From Thuidium tamariscinum (taxonomy: Eukaryota > Streptophyta > Bryopsida > Hypnales > Thuidiaceae), in assembly GCA_947034885.2 (NCBI GenBank), contig OX344758.2, positions 5,334,501-5,398,500 on the forward strand: 64,000 nt of DNA, written 5' to 3'. The notes below the pieces were generated by a model that was not told the origin of the DNA, did no database searches, and saw only the letters and a list, made by a program, of their open reading frames with translations. Positions 23,527 to 34,318 of this stretch are shown one piece after another. Position 1 is the stretch's first letter; each line of letters starts with the position of its first letter. The translations under genes were made by a program, and so were the position numbers.

Positions 23527-24019
23527 CGGGGTGAACTGACCCCCTCGCTCGGCCAGACGGCCACTTGGGAAAACGCTGGGATTTTCTTACTTCTTTTTTT
23601 CAATTTCTGAATATACATTTAAGGTAGGTACACCCAAAATGGCACCTGACCTTAAAGCGCTCTGTACAACGTGCATAGATTTTCAAAATCAGTCATGTAC
23701 CCAGGCTGTAGAGGCGCTTTCAGAAACACACTTTGATTGTTAATAACTTTTGCATACGGTATCCAAATCCACTGTTCTTTGGTGCGTTGGAACATGCTTT
23801 CACTCACCAACAAGACTGTAAAAAAATTTGAACAACATAATAACAGGAACTAGGCACAGTAGAGAAACTGGCGCTTTTGGGTGTACCTACCTTACAATCA
23901 GAGGCCCCGGCCCAAACTGAATGGGATATTGGGAATCCAAGGTATATTAGATAAGCCCAAAATAGGGGCTTTTTGTTTTCCTTGCACCCCTGAAATTACT
24001 GGCCGGGCCAGTTCACCCC
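23527..24019. mobile_element. GGGGTGAACTGACCCCC repeat, host of a nested MITE
   Basis: It starts near GGGGTGAACTGACCCCCTCG and ends with the inverse GGCCAGTTCACCCC; the right half has AATCAGAGGCCCC and AAAATAGGGG. The same pieces in the same order occur at 52606-53120. It is interrupted at 23621-23893 by a separate MITE. Confidence 0.6.
23621..23893. mobile_element. MITE with AAGGTAGGTACACCC ends (273 bp)
   Basis: The inverted ends are AAGGTAGGTACACCCAAAA and TTTTGGGTGTACCTACCTT. The interior includes GTGCGTTGGAACATGCTTTC. A reversed copy is at 31201-31470 and an older split copy at about 54877-56447. The superfamily is not determined because the TSD is ambiguous (the end bases are palindromic with the flank). 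Confidence 0.8.
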
Positions 24020-24526
24020 GCCCGTTCATCCGCCCCTTCATCCGCGCCCCCCCCCCCCTTATAGCCAGGTTCAGTTGAACCCTTCCTCCTTTCGGCGATG
24101 ATCGATTGACGCGCTCATCGTGATCGCGTCCCGTTCCCCGTAGTCCGCCATCAATCTGATGTGATTCTGCAACTAATAATCCTCTGCGGAACACGTACAT
24201 CATTATCACGCACACGGACCAGACCGGGAGTCTCATCTGAATTCTGAAGTTCAGTTATCGATCAATGTCAGTCATGTGTGGGTGCTTGCCAGCTTCGGTT
24301 GCGATAAGAAGATCTTGCAGCTAGTCTTCCTGTTGACTGCCGCAATTGCAGATTTGCCAACAGCTTGCAGAATCCAAAAGGGGTTAGTGTTCTGGCGCAA
24401 GCTGGTGTCTTGTTCTGGGGTTTGGGGTACGAACGTCGGTGAATGTGATCGATCGATCAAGGAGGGAGTTACTGGAAGGCCGGATAAATGCCTTTCCTGG
24501 CGATGGTGGGAGTTTGAGAGCGAGTG
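24020..24526 (+). promoter_or_regulatory. Likely promoter and 5' UTR of the TPR gene
   Basis: This GC-balanced, non-repetitive 500 bp lies between the repeat ending at 24019 and the ATG at 24527, as expected for a plant proximal promoter and leader. I do not see an unambiguous TATA box, and the transcription start cannot be placed. Confidence 0.4.
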
Positions 24527-27500
24527 ATGGAGGCTGCCACGACGACGAGCCTTGCAGCGAGTGCAGGGAGTGGTAGCAGTGGTAGTGGTTCTAGTACCCG
24601 TCGCGGCGATGGCGTGTTTTTGCAGATTATGGGTGAGATTGACACAATTGTGAGTGCGTTGGATTCGGTGGTGGACGGGCCCAAGGAGAAGCAGGCGCTT
24701 CAGGCGCAGTTGTTGGGGTTCAAGGAGCAGATCGCGTTCCTTCAGAAGCAGAAGTCGAGTGAGGGGAGCGTGGAGGGGAGTGTGGACGTGGACGTGTCGA
24801 GTGTCGGCTCCAGCCTGGAAATCAGCCTCACGAGTTTACAGCACAATGTGGACTTGGTGGCGCGCTCCGTGGGGGTCTGTTCGAAATCGTCGGAGGCAAG
24901 TGAGATTCGGGCTGTGGCTGTGGCGAAGCGACGCAGTACCGTGGTGTCCGTGCATTGTTGTCACTTCAAGCACAAAGCCAAGAAGGTGCTTCGTGCACCG
25001 GCCAAAAACCTTCGGGCCTTCTCCCTCAGGTGGGCCGAGGGTGCAACCCCTTCTTCATTTCTTCCTCGCGTTTTGCGATTTTTTTGTTTTACGTATCCTC
25101 AATGGCGCCCTGCAGAGGAGGCAGCCAGGTATTGCTTATGAAGAGGACGGGTGTATTTGGTAATCTTGTCCTTCTTAGGGTTCTCGGTGTGGTGTCCTTC
25201 TGAGACTCTCGATTTAGTATTATGGAACAAAATTTAAGCACTGAGTTCATGTCCTGAAAGTTTATCTCTGTTATGGGGAATAAAATCCCTGGCTCGGCAC
25301 ATTATTTCGCATAGCGAGACTCGAGGGTGTAGTTTCGAGGGTCTACTTGAAGATTTCCATTGTCGTTATTTGCGAGATTCGCTAAGGTGGCCACTGTGTG
25401 TGTGAAGGTCGAGGGGCGTGGTGAAGTTCATGATGAAGGACTATTTAGGGGCGCTTGGTGATCTGAACAAGGCAGATTCGTTGGACCCCAACAACAGCTT
25501 CATTCTGCAGTGAGTTCTCTGCTTAGAAATTGCAAAAATTTCTACATTTGGATGTGCTGTAACAGCGGAGGTCCTCATTTGTACTCATTCGTCAATGGAA
25601 AGCTAGTGTTAAAAAAATTGAGAATTTTTTAATACAGAAGAGAACAAGAATGGAATTTGAGACCACGTGGCAGTAGATGAAAGGTCGCGTTTTATGTTCT
25701 AGCAGGGAATGGCCGGATTTTAAAATGTTTTTGAAACGCGAGAAAATGGTTTAAAACTGTGGTTTATAACACATAGCAAAATGTTATAATAGAGTTATCC
25801 TGTAATCTAGAGATTTCCTCCCTTCAGACTCACAATTTCCTTTTTTTATGATGCAGGGTCAGCAACCCCCTTTGCCCTACTAATGTTTTGCAATTCGTGC
25901 TGACTTGATTGGTTTTGTTGCATAAATTAGGTTGCGTGGAGACGTCAAGTGCTGGATAAATGACTACGAAGGTGCATTGGCGGATCTCACCCGTGCAGAC
26001 CGTCTAAGACCGAATGATACGTTCACCTTGCGGTACATATCAATTGCACCTCGGATTGTCCTTTAAATTGCTGTTACGAAGCAAGCAGTTGCTAATCAAA
26101 CATGTTCAGTAGCGTCAGCAAAGATTTATTAGTAAGGTTGAGCTGCAGAAAGGGGTATTGTATTGTGTGGTGATTCAAGCTTTTGTGAACGTCATTATAA
26201 ATGTAGGGCTTTGGGTGCCGCGAAATCAGCTCTTGGAGATCGGCGCGGTGCCTTGCAAGTTCTGAATGTTGCGAACCGTCTGCAACCGAATGACATGTGG
26301 ACTTTAAGGTAATGAACATTCTGTGATCTTATGTCAATTTGGAGTAGTCTACCTAGTTGACAAACATCATCTTTACATTAGAAGTCTATGTTGGTTTACA
26401 AGCACAGGGCTTATTTAGGATAGTCTAATGAAAAGTTTTCATGAGTTGCCACGGAAAGATGATATTTTTGCGAACTGCATATGTTGGTAAGAAATGGTTT
26501 CTGGTGAGTGGAGCTGAATGTAGGCATCGTAATTTCCTGTTTCTTTCCATTTTAATCCCCACTCGATTGTAAATCTTGGACCAATAATCGTGGGGTCCAT
26601 CCTCTGCTACGGATCTTTGTGACATGTCTTCCTTCAACTCCTGTGTTGTTTCAGTTTTTGATTTTTTTCCTCTCCATATTCTTGGTAAAGGGATTCGAAG
26701 TATGTACTTGACCTTAGCTGGAATGATTCGACCTGCGATTTGAGCTGGTCAAAAACAAAATCTCTTCATTTTTTGTGTGTCTCTTGACATGATTTGTTAT
26801 TGTGTTGCAGGCTTCGAGGACGAGTGAAGCGTCACCTGCATGATTATGATGGTGCCTTAGAAGATTTAAATGCTGCCGACCGTATTGAGTCTAATGATCT
26901 GGAAGTGCTTCGGTATGGATTCTTTTTTCACCTTCTTTTTGGTTCTTGGGATTGTACCTACTCCTCAAAATTCATGTTTATCAATTTCTTAAAAATTTTA
27001 AAAACTACACCGCTGCATGTGAGTTCGGTTTTTGTGGATGGACACAATCACATGGTGCAGATCAGCTCATGTTTTTTTCATCGAACCTCACAATGTAGTC
27101 AAAGATCCCGTCAAAGAGTCTCTTTCGAGGTCTTGGTGAAGATAGATTTTTCCTATTGTCTGATGTTTTATTCGGATTGCTGTACTGCAGGGTCCGGGGC
27201 GTAGTGAAATTTCATTTACTTGATTATGATGGAGCGCTCGTTGACCTTGACAAGGCACATCGAATGGATCCCACAAGCTTCTCTATCCTCAGGTAGTGGA
27301 ATGTTTGCATTGGATGATTTGGACTTTTCAAAAGTGAATTCGACCAGGAAGAAATTCCTCACGCGGAAGTAATTGTGTCAAGCAGTTCAGCATCTTGTGT
27401 TTGTGCTTGTGCTTGTGCCAACCAGTGCAGCCTCTTAAACAGAACCTAATGGCTTTTTTTTATTAATCTTGACAGGTATCGAGCCGACACAAAGTTGCGT

Positions 27501-30500
27501 GCTGGTAAACTAGAGCAAGCTCTCGTTGATGTGAAGGTAGCCATGGAGCTTGATCCGACCAACAGTTCATTATTTAGGTACGTCATCTCTGTGACGACGA
27601 GCGAAGCTACTTAATTGAAAAAGAAGAACTTACAGTAATGAGTTCTACGTCTTAGATGATGATGCTAGGAGAGCTTGAGAGCCAACTGAAGTCAATCAAG
27701 AGTGTCAAGATTTGTACATTTGGGTTTGATGAAAGCACTTAAAAAATGAGGAGATGGATTCATGCAGCATGATCATTTTCTCACTTAGCGAATGAGATAG
27801 TGACACGGAGGCCTGGAACACGGTCGCCTCAAGTGGATGGTTTCCATTCACCAGTTTGAGGTACTAAAAGAGAAGTGTGCTTTGGCATCTTTGCGACTGC
27901 AGGATCAGAGGCGAGGTGAAATTTCAGTCGAAGGATTTCCCAGCTGCGCTACTGGATTTTAATACAGCTCTAGAGTTGCAACATGACGACGTTGGTGCTT
28001 TGAGGTACGAGTTCCTTATGATATTTACACGACTCTTGTTGTCCGTGTTCAATTTCCATTGATAATCGTAAAGATTGCAGCCGACATGAGCTTCGAATCG
28101 TCATACTACAAAGATTTCTACAGGTTTTGAAGATCATATCTCAATCCAAACTAAAATTCGACACATTGATTACTCCACAAGAATTGCACGGAAAAGTGTA
28201 GAATTGTGTGGAGGTCACAACCAGCCTTTTTTCTTTCAGTTTTTGAGAAAGTGTTGGGATGGCGATCACTTAAAATTTGGTGAAGCATTGTATTTCTACA
28301 TCCATCCATCTTTTGGACCAAAAAACGCTTTTCAATCATATTCGCACACTCTTTCTTCCGAATTTGGTGATTTCATCCATATTTTTAATTGAAATGAAAA
28401 ATTTCTGGCGGTAAAAGATTACTTGTATCTGGCGAAGAGTAAACATTTATTTTGAAACGGTGCAATCTGGCTCCATGCTGCTAAAAAAAGGGGGGTCTGG
28501 TCTCAACGATTGAACGCGTATGGTGTGACACAAAGCTCTCACTCACTTGTAGACTTCCCGGTTATTTTTCAAGTTGCAAGTTCGTCTTCAAATGCTGTGT
28601 ACTGTACGATTGGGTGAGTGTCTCTTGGAGGTCGTGTTGCAACGCTAGTTAAGATTTGAATTATTTTTCCCTGTGCAGAGCTCGTGGTGAGCTGTTCTAT
28701 GAGTTGGGAGATTTGGATGGAGCCTTGAGAGATCTGCTGGCAGCAAATCGTTGTGTGCGTGATCATGAAAATACTCTCAGGTATGGATGGGCATTGTCGT
28801 TCATATATTTCACCAATAACTGCAAAATAGTCATTTTGTAGTCATTGTTGTCAATGCAAGTCATTGTAGACAAGTCGTTTATACCCCCATTTTCTTGTAG
28901 TGATATGAACTATTTTTTTTCTACTGCATCAAGAATATATTGGAGTGAGTGTATAGGCAGCGTTGTTGTTTATGTATGTTAAGATTGATGGTTCAGGCAT
29001 AATGGGCGGCTGTTTAAGAGGACTGTATCGTCTTTGCTTAGCCATTATTTGAAGTTCTTGGGCAGGTTGAAACGCTTGGATATGGTAATGACAGACGAGT
29101 TCCTGCCTTTTTTGCAGACTGTTGGCAAAAACCAAATACCTTCTGAATGACTACAAGGGGGCGCTTGCATGCCTGAACAAAGCTGACAAAGTGAAGCCAG
29201 ACGACCATATTACGCTCAGGTAAAAATAACTACAACACCCAAAATCTTCCTTGAAATACAAATCCAAGCATCATAACTTCTTAGTTCATGGTCTTAATTC
29301 GTGTTGATTCATCCTGGCAATTGAAACAGGGTTCTTCGAGTATGTTTTGTTTTTTGTTTGTTTTTCGTGGGGACACTGGATGAATAAACTATGAATTTTT
29401 AAATGACAATAGATGTCGGCGGTGCTGATGAGGGAATGATGCTTGTTATTTCTCGGACTAAGCCAACAACTGAATAATTGTTCTCATGATTTTCATGTTC
29501 AATGGAACAGAGCTCGTGGTAACGTAAAGAGAAAGTTAGGCAACTACAAAGACGCACTTCGAGATCTGAATAGAGCAAATGATCTCAGCCCACAGAGCAG
29601 TTGGATCCTTGGGTATGTACACTCGATTACTTGAGGGTTTCTCTCCTTTGATGTTATTCAAGTTTGGAAATCCACAGTTGGGTCATATGCCCATTACCCG
29701 TGCATACGCATGTATCAACAGATTTACTTCAAGAATTTGTTGTAATGGCTCCTTGATGTCTTTTTTTTTCATAGGGAAAAATTGGCCGTAGGGAGGGTTT
29801 ATGCATGTTGAGTGATGTTCTTTGCAAATTGGTTCTGGAATTGATTTGAAGATTGATGTGTGCAGAGTAAGAGGTGATGTGAAGCGGAAACTTGGTGATC
29901 TTCAAGGTGCTCTAGCTGATCTGAACAGTGCCTATGTCCTTGAACCCGACAACTCTTTCACTTTGAGGTGCATTCTCGAAACTATGCTTTGGAATGACGT
30001 GAGCAACGTTACTTGTATGGAGAGATAATTATCCATTTGATTTAAAACTGGGTTTCAAAGCGAAAAATATTTATTTATAGAACAAGTACACAGTATCAAA
30101 TTGTCTTATCAAATTGCTTGGAGAAAACACAGCTCAACAACACAATAACATGATTCTGGTCCTTAATAGAAAAAGTGAAGTGGCTATGCGTTTATGCCTC
30201 CTTACCCAATTTGCACATTTGAGAGGCTACGAAGGTGAAGAGTCTTTGAAATATTCATTTGCACACTTCAAGAACAATTATTAAGACTTTTCATGTCATT
30301 TGGTCTTCGCAGAGTGCGTGGAAAGGTGAAGAAGTTGCTTAGAGACGAAGAAGGTGTTGTGCGTGACCTAACTTTGGCCGCGTTGCTTGAGCACGGTACT
30401 TCGGTATGTGACAATGAATTCTCTTCTCCATTATCCTGTTGAGTTTTTTCATCTTTCAATTTATTCGTGGACCTTTCTTATCAACCTAACTCTTGATATG

Positions 30501-30790
30501 TTCCGTTAACATGTTCATTTGTGTTTCTTTGGTATATTTTCGAAAACCCACAAAGATTTATGCCCAGAACTTGTCAGCTTACTGCAAATGTGGCATTGTC
30601 AATGCTTGATATGCAGAGTGGTGATGTTGGTTTAAGAAAACCAAGGACTTCACGAAGGTCACTGGAAACCTTGTCGGAGCAAAACCAGCGAAGCACGCAG
30701 ACTTCAATCAGAGAGTTACCATCGGAGTTTGAAACAGATACTAGTGCTGTCAGCAGTGTGGTGATTGCTGAAGTTTTCTGTACAACATGA
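24527..30790 (+). CDS. TPR-repeat protein, 14 exons, one TPR per exon
   Basis: Proposed exons: 24527-25029, 25408-25509, 25931-26032, 26207-26308, 26811-26912, 27191-27292, 27476-27577, 27903-28004, 28679-28780, 29118-29219, 29511-29612, 29866-29967, 30313-30403, 30617-30790. The sum is 1,890 nt, or 629 residues plus TGA. Every junction is GT-AG and the frame stays open throughout. Exons 2-12 are each 102 bp (34 codons) and begin in phase 2; exon 13 is a shorter repeat. Each unit reads approximately RGxVKxxLxDYxGALxDLNxAxxLxPN, which places G8, A20, A27 and P32 of the TPR consensus. Residues 1-167 are a Ser/Gly-rich start followed by a short helical, Gln/Lys-rich stretch; the last 58 residues are Ser/Thr/Arg-rich. 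There is no signal peptide or membrane segment. TPR arrays normally bind protein partners; the partner here is unknown. The ATG at 24527 was preferred because the GTG just upstream is not a plant start. Similar TPR proteins in mosses are recalled, not checked. Confidence 0.87.
28231..28500 (+). repeat. Dispersed repeat in TPR intron 8
   Basis: TTTTTGAGAAAGTGTTGGGA, TGGCGATCACTTAAAATTTG, TTTCATCCATATTTTTAA and GGTGCAATCTGGC line up with 43462-43740 in the same order and orientation. It is non-coding; the open frames here (28151-28392) come from the repeat. Confidence 0.65.
28812..28902. mobile_element. Partial CACTA-type MITE in TPR intron 9
   Basis: GACAAGTCGTTTATACCCCC followed by ATTTTCTTGTAGTG is the right end of the family seen at 14455-14603. 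The left terminal bases are missing or altered. It lies wholly inside the intron 28781-29117, so it does not affect the protein. Confidence 0.7.
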
Positions 30791-31200
30791 ACCTTGAAAA
30801 CCGTATTCACGAGTTCAGCAAATTAATTGAGTTGTGCATAGCGATTAAAATTGTAGATGTTTTTTCTAGATTGGTTTATCACTTGTACAGTACAATGAAC
30901 CCTTACAGAAATTGTACATAGACCACAGCTTAATTGTAGGTCAGCTATCCGGCCTCCTAGGCTCTTAATTAAGGTAGAGCCGATGCATCAGAAAATAGGA
31001 CATCCACAGTTTTGGACCTTAACTTAATTAGTTCTTTGTTGAGGAGGGAACTGCTAAAGTTTTACCTCTCCAGGTATGCGCTTCTAAAGTGCTTTTTTTT
31101 AAAATAGACTTCTTAAATATGAGTTCTTCTGTATTTTATTGCTCAGTATTCTATTGTATTAAATTTTAGCCCTGTAACATAATCAGTTGCAAAACAGATT
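30791..31200 (+). other. Probable 3' UTR and downstream of the TPR gene
   Basis: AT-rich non-repetitive sequence follows the TGA. No definite polyadenylation signal could be chosen. Confidence 0.35.
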
Positions 31201-31470
31201 GTGGTACACCCAAAAGCGCCACTTATTCATACTGACCTAGTTCCTGCTATTAATTAGTTCAAATTTTTATGTAGTCTTGTTGGCAAGTGAAAGCATGTTC
31301 CAACGCACCAAAGAACGCAGGATTTGGATACCGTATGCAAAAGTTATTAACAGTCAAAGTCTGTTTCTGAGAGCGTCATCTACAGTCTGTGAACATGACT
31401 GATTTCGGAAATGTATGTGCTCTGTAGATGGCGCTTTTAGGAACAGGGCGCTTTTGGGTGTACCTACCTT
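31201..31470. mobile_element. MITE, reversed copy of 23621-23893
   Basis: The right end GCGCTTTTGGGTGTACCTACCTT region is intact; the left end GGTACACCCAAAAGCGCC has lost a few terminal bases. Interior GAAAGCATGTTCCAACGCAC is the inverse of the first copy. Confidence 0.78.
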
Positions 31471-31549
31471 ACAACTATGAATATGAGAGAGCATAGTGTG
31501 TATTCACAAGATAAGATAAGATAGGAGCACTGTAACTTTCAATTTAAGC

Positions 31550-31800
31550 AATTTCAGCATAGTTGCAGGCACTTTTTTTCTAAAAAGAATATCTTGCAAT
31601 ATGAGCAATTGAAAATCATGAATTAAAATTTTTTTTTTTAAAGAATTTTTGGATGAGGCATTTAATTTCTATGAATTTTCAAAGTAGGACTCCGTAGGAC
31701 ACCTATAACTACATTCCTAGGAAATCTACCTTGATTTTCACACCAAAAGCTGAAAAGTCAAAGCCCACCAACCACAATTAAGCATGGGGATGGTTATATG
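31550..31800 (-). repeat. Dispersed repeat, related to 19485-19700 and 41700-41960
   Basis: It contains CAGCATAGTTGCAGGCAC, TTTTTCTAAAAAGAATAT and AAAATCATGAATT, then TAGGACTCCGTAGGACACC; parts match the inverse of 41760-41960. Confidence 0.5.
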
Positions 31801-34318
31801 GTATTTTGGGGGACACTTTTAAAGAACATAATGCCGGTCAAACAATGGGTATACTGAAAATAATGGGTGCTCCTATGGTATCTATGAAAAGAACTTTGAA
31901 ATTTCTTAATTGAATTGCAATGAACCAAAGAAGATGCATTCTATTTTGTTATCAAGAGTTGTAATTGATGAATTTGTATTGATTAGCCTTTGGGAGAAAA
32001 ACTCTTTGGAAACCGAACTATCTTAGAATGGTTTGTTTTTTTCAAATTCTCTGTATAACCTGAAAGAATAATAGGCACCTAATAGTGGTCCCCTAGACTT
32101 GTTGAAACTTGTTCTTCAAAAAGTAGGAACTTTAAAAATGAGGGTTCATCAATGTCTCAATTCATTACTTGGATTATGAAGATGGGAATCAATTCAAAAA
32201 TAGGGATTAGGATTGGAAAAGGAGTTAGGAATGGGTTTGATGACTATACATGTAAAAAATATTCAATGAGACCTTGTCCATAATGCAATTTAGAGAGAAG
32301 GTATTCTTTCTATTATGTCCAAAAAATACAATGTAAATGCTAAAAGAATACAAATAACAATTTCTGGGTTTTTTGGCATACAATGAATAGTTTTTCATTT
32401 TAAGGTGAAATAAAATCCATTTGAGGAGATTTGAGGCCTCCAAAAGACTACAAGTTCCCACAATTTGAAAACGTAGAATTGCAAGAATTCGATATGATCA
32501 AGAGAGTGCCACATCATTAACTTTTTTTTTTAAAAATTGGACTTTTTGTCACATTTCAAGACCAAAATTTATTTATTTATTGTAATTTCTAGCTTGACAA
32601 CGGCCAATAGTTATAGGAATAGTTTTGGGAATACTTCCAAAATGGCCCTTCAGAGGCCTCAAATCCCCCCCTAATGCCTAATTTACTTACCAACAAGAAG
32701 TAACTACCTACAATAATTTTAAAAAATCAAGGCATTTCACCAATGTGAACCATGCTCAAATACTTATGTAGTTGCATAGTTACCCTATAGATTGTTGTTA
32801 TATCTCACAAATTATGTGATCCAATTTGTTCATTGACATATGTCACTGTTGCAACTAATAATGGTCCTACAAGTGCAACTGTCGATAGCATCTCCAACTC
32901 TACTTTGGTGAGAGGTTTGGCATGATGAGTTGCAATGCACATAGAAACTTCAGAGAGAACATAGTTTTGGGTTGCAACTTGCTCAGACCTCCAAAATGAA
33001 ATGTCAAAAAAAAGAGCTTCTTGCTCTATGTCGCGTTGGCGTTTTTGGATGCCTTCATGAAGTCTCTCTCTCCATGTCTCCCTCTCCCTCTCAACATGGC
33101 CATGATTTTCTCTCCTCATGCTTCTCGTTCGGCTACGACGGCCTAACCTCCTCATCCCATTGCGCTCCCTTGCTCTTGTTCTTTTCCACATCAACATTAG
33201 AACATTTAATTATAGTAATGAATGTGAAAGCTTGAATTAATGGACATATTTGTCTTATCCCACAAGTCATTAAAATAAAGCCTTTCACTTGGTAAATAAT
33301 ATCTCTTTCAATTATTATTTTTAATGGATATTGAAATTTTCTTCAAATTAGATGACAACATGTCATAGTAGCATGCAATAATGCAATCACATTGAGTTGG
33401 CTTCTCTCAAAATTTAAATTTAAATTCCACCATCTCAATTCCAAGCCTTAGCAAAGGATCATAAATTTGCAACAACACTTTTGACTCTCTCCTAAAAATT
33501 GAAGTTGCACATATAAAACTAGAACTAAAATTAGGAAGAAGCCAACCCAACAATTGTGATTAGATTGCATGCAACCATGCCTTGTTGTCATATCAAAAAG
33601 AATATGGATAAAATTTTGAATAAAATTTTGAATGGAATCTTGAATAAGGATTGAATGATGGCCCAATGGAAGGGGAATATATTGTGACTTGTTATATAAA
33701 GTATGTATTAGTAACTTTATCCAATTGTTTTACTGAACATGTTAAAAAAAAATTCAACAATTATAATAGTTTCAATTTGAAATGGTGATGTTTATGTACC
33801 CTATCCATGCAACCTCATTTTGTTGCATGTCATCATTTCGTGGGCTAAAACTAGGACTTAAATCTTCCTTTGGATTGTCTTCAATATTGATGATATTTGC
33901 ATCATGGAATGAAACTAGAATATCATTAAATAAACTAATTAGAAGTGCAAATGAATGGTATTGTATTGGTTTGTATTTTATTTAAATTATGTATTTTTTA
34001 TAATTCAATTTTTGAGAAAAATTATGAAATATTTTTGTCATTAGTAGATACAACTATTTGATTCAAAATTAGATTTATTATTTTATTAATATTTATTATT
34101 TTAATAATGATAAATCTCTTTTTTAATGAAATTATATGAAAAGAATCAAAATGTAATTTTTAATTCTAATTTCAAATCTAACTTTATTAATTAGATGATA
34201 TATTTCATAAGTTATTTTGTATTTTGATTACATTAATGTGCAATCTTGTTTTTAGTGTAGTAATTATTAATCACTTGACTCTTGAAAAAAATCATACTAC
34301 TTACTAATATGGAAAATA
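31801..34318. other. AT-rich intergenic stretch between the two genes
   Basis: It includes a 130-codon open stretch on the minus strand (33197-32805) that starts with an Arg-rich segment. I cannot link it to a family, nor see splice partners. No RNA genes or clear element ends were found. Confidence 0.4.

Larger units (their letters stand above)
25408..30403 (+). repeat. Tandem array of 12 TPR-encoding exons
   Basis: Exons 2 to 13 of the TPR gene form a genomic tandem repeat in which the repeated unit is a whole exon. Eleven exons are exactly 102 bp and all introns flanking them are phase 2, so any exon could be duplicated or skipped without a frame change. The exon sequences have diverged from each other and the introns (about 170 to 675 bp) are not visibly similar, so the duplications look old. 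Exon 11 (29511-29612) and exon 12 (29866-29967) stay closest to the consensus; exon 4 (26207-26308) and exon 7 (27476-27577) are the most diverged. The last unit, 30313-30403, loses the second TPR helix end. Confidence 0.85.

Noticed and set aside
24654..25163. A 169-codon Arg/Trp-rich frame overlapping the first TPR exon.
   Set aside because: It is a shadow of exon 1 in another frame; the exon 1 frame joins the TPR exons with correct phase, this one does not.
32805..33197. A 130-codon Arg-rich frame on the minus strand.
   Set aside because: Not recognised, no splice partners, and overlapped by an 87-codon frame on the other strand; not supported as a gene.
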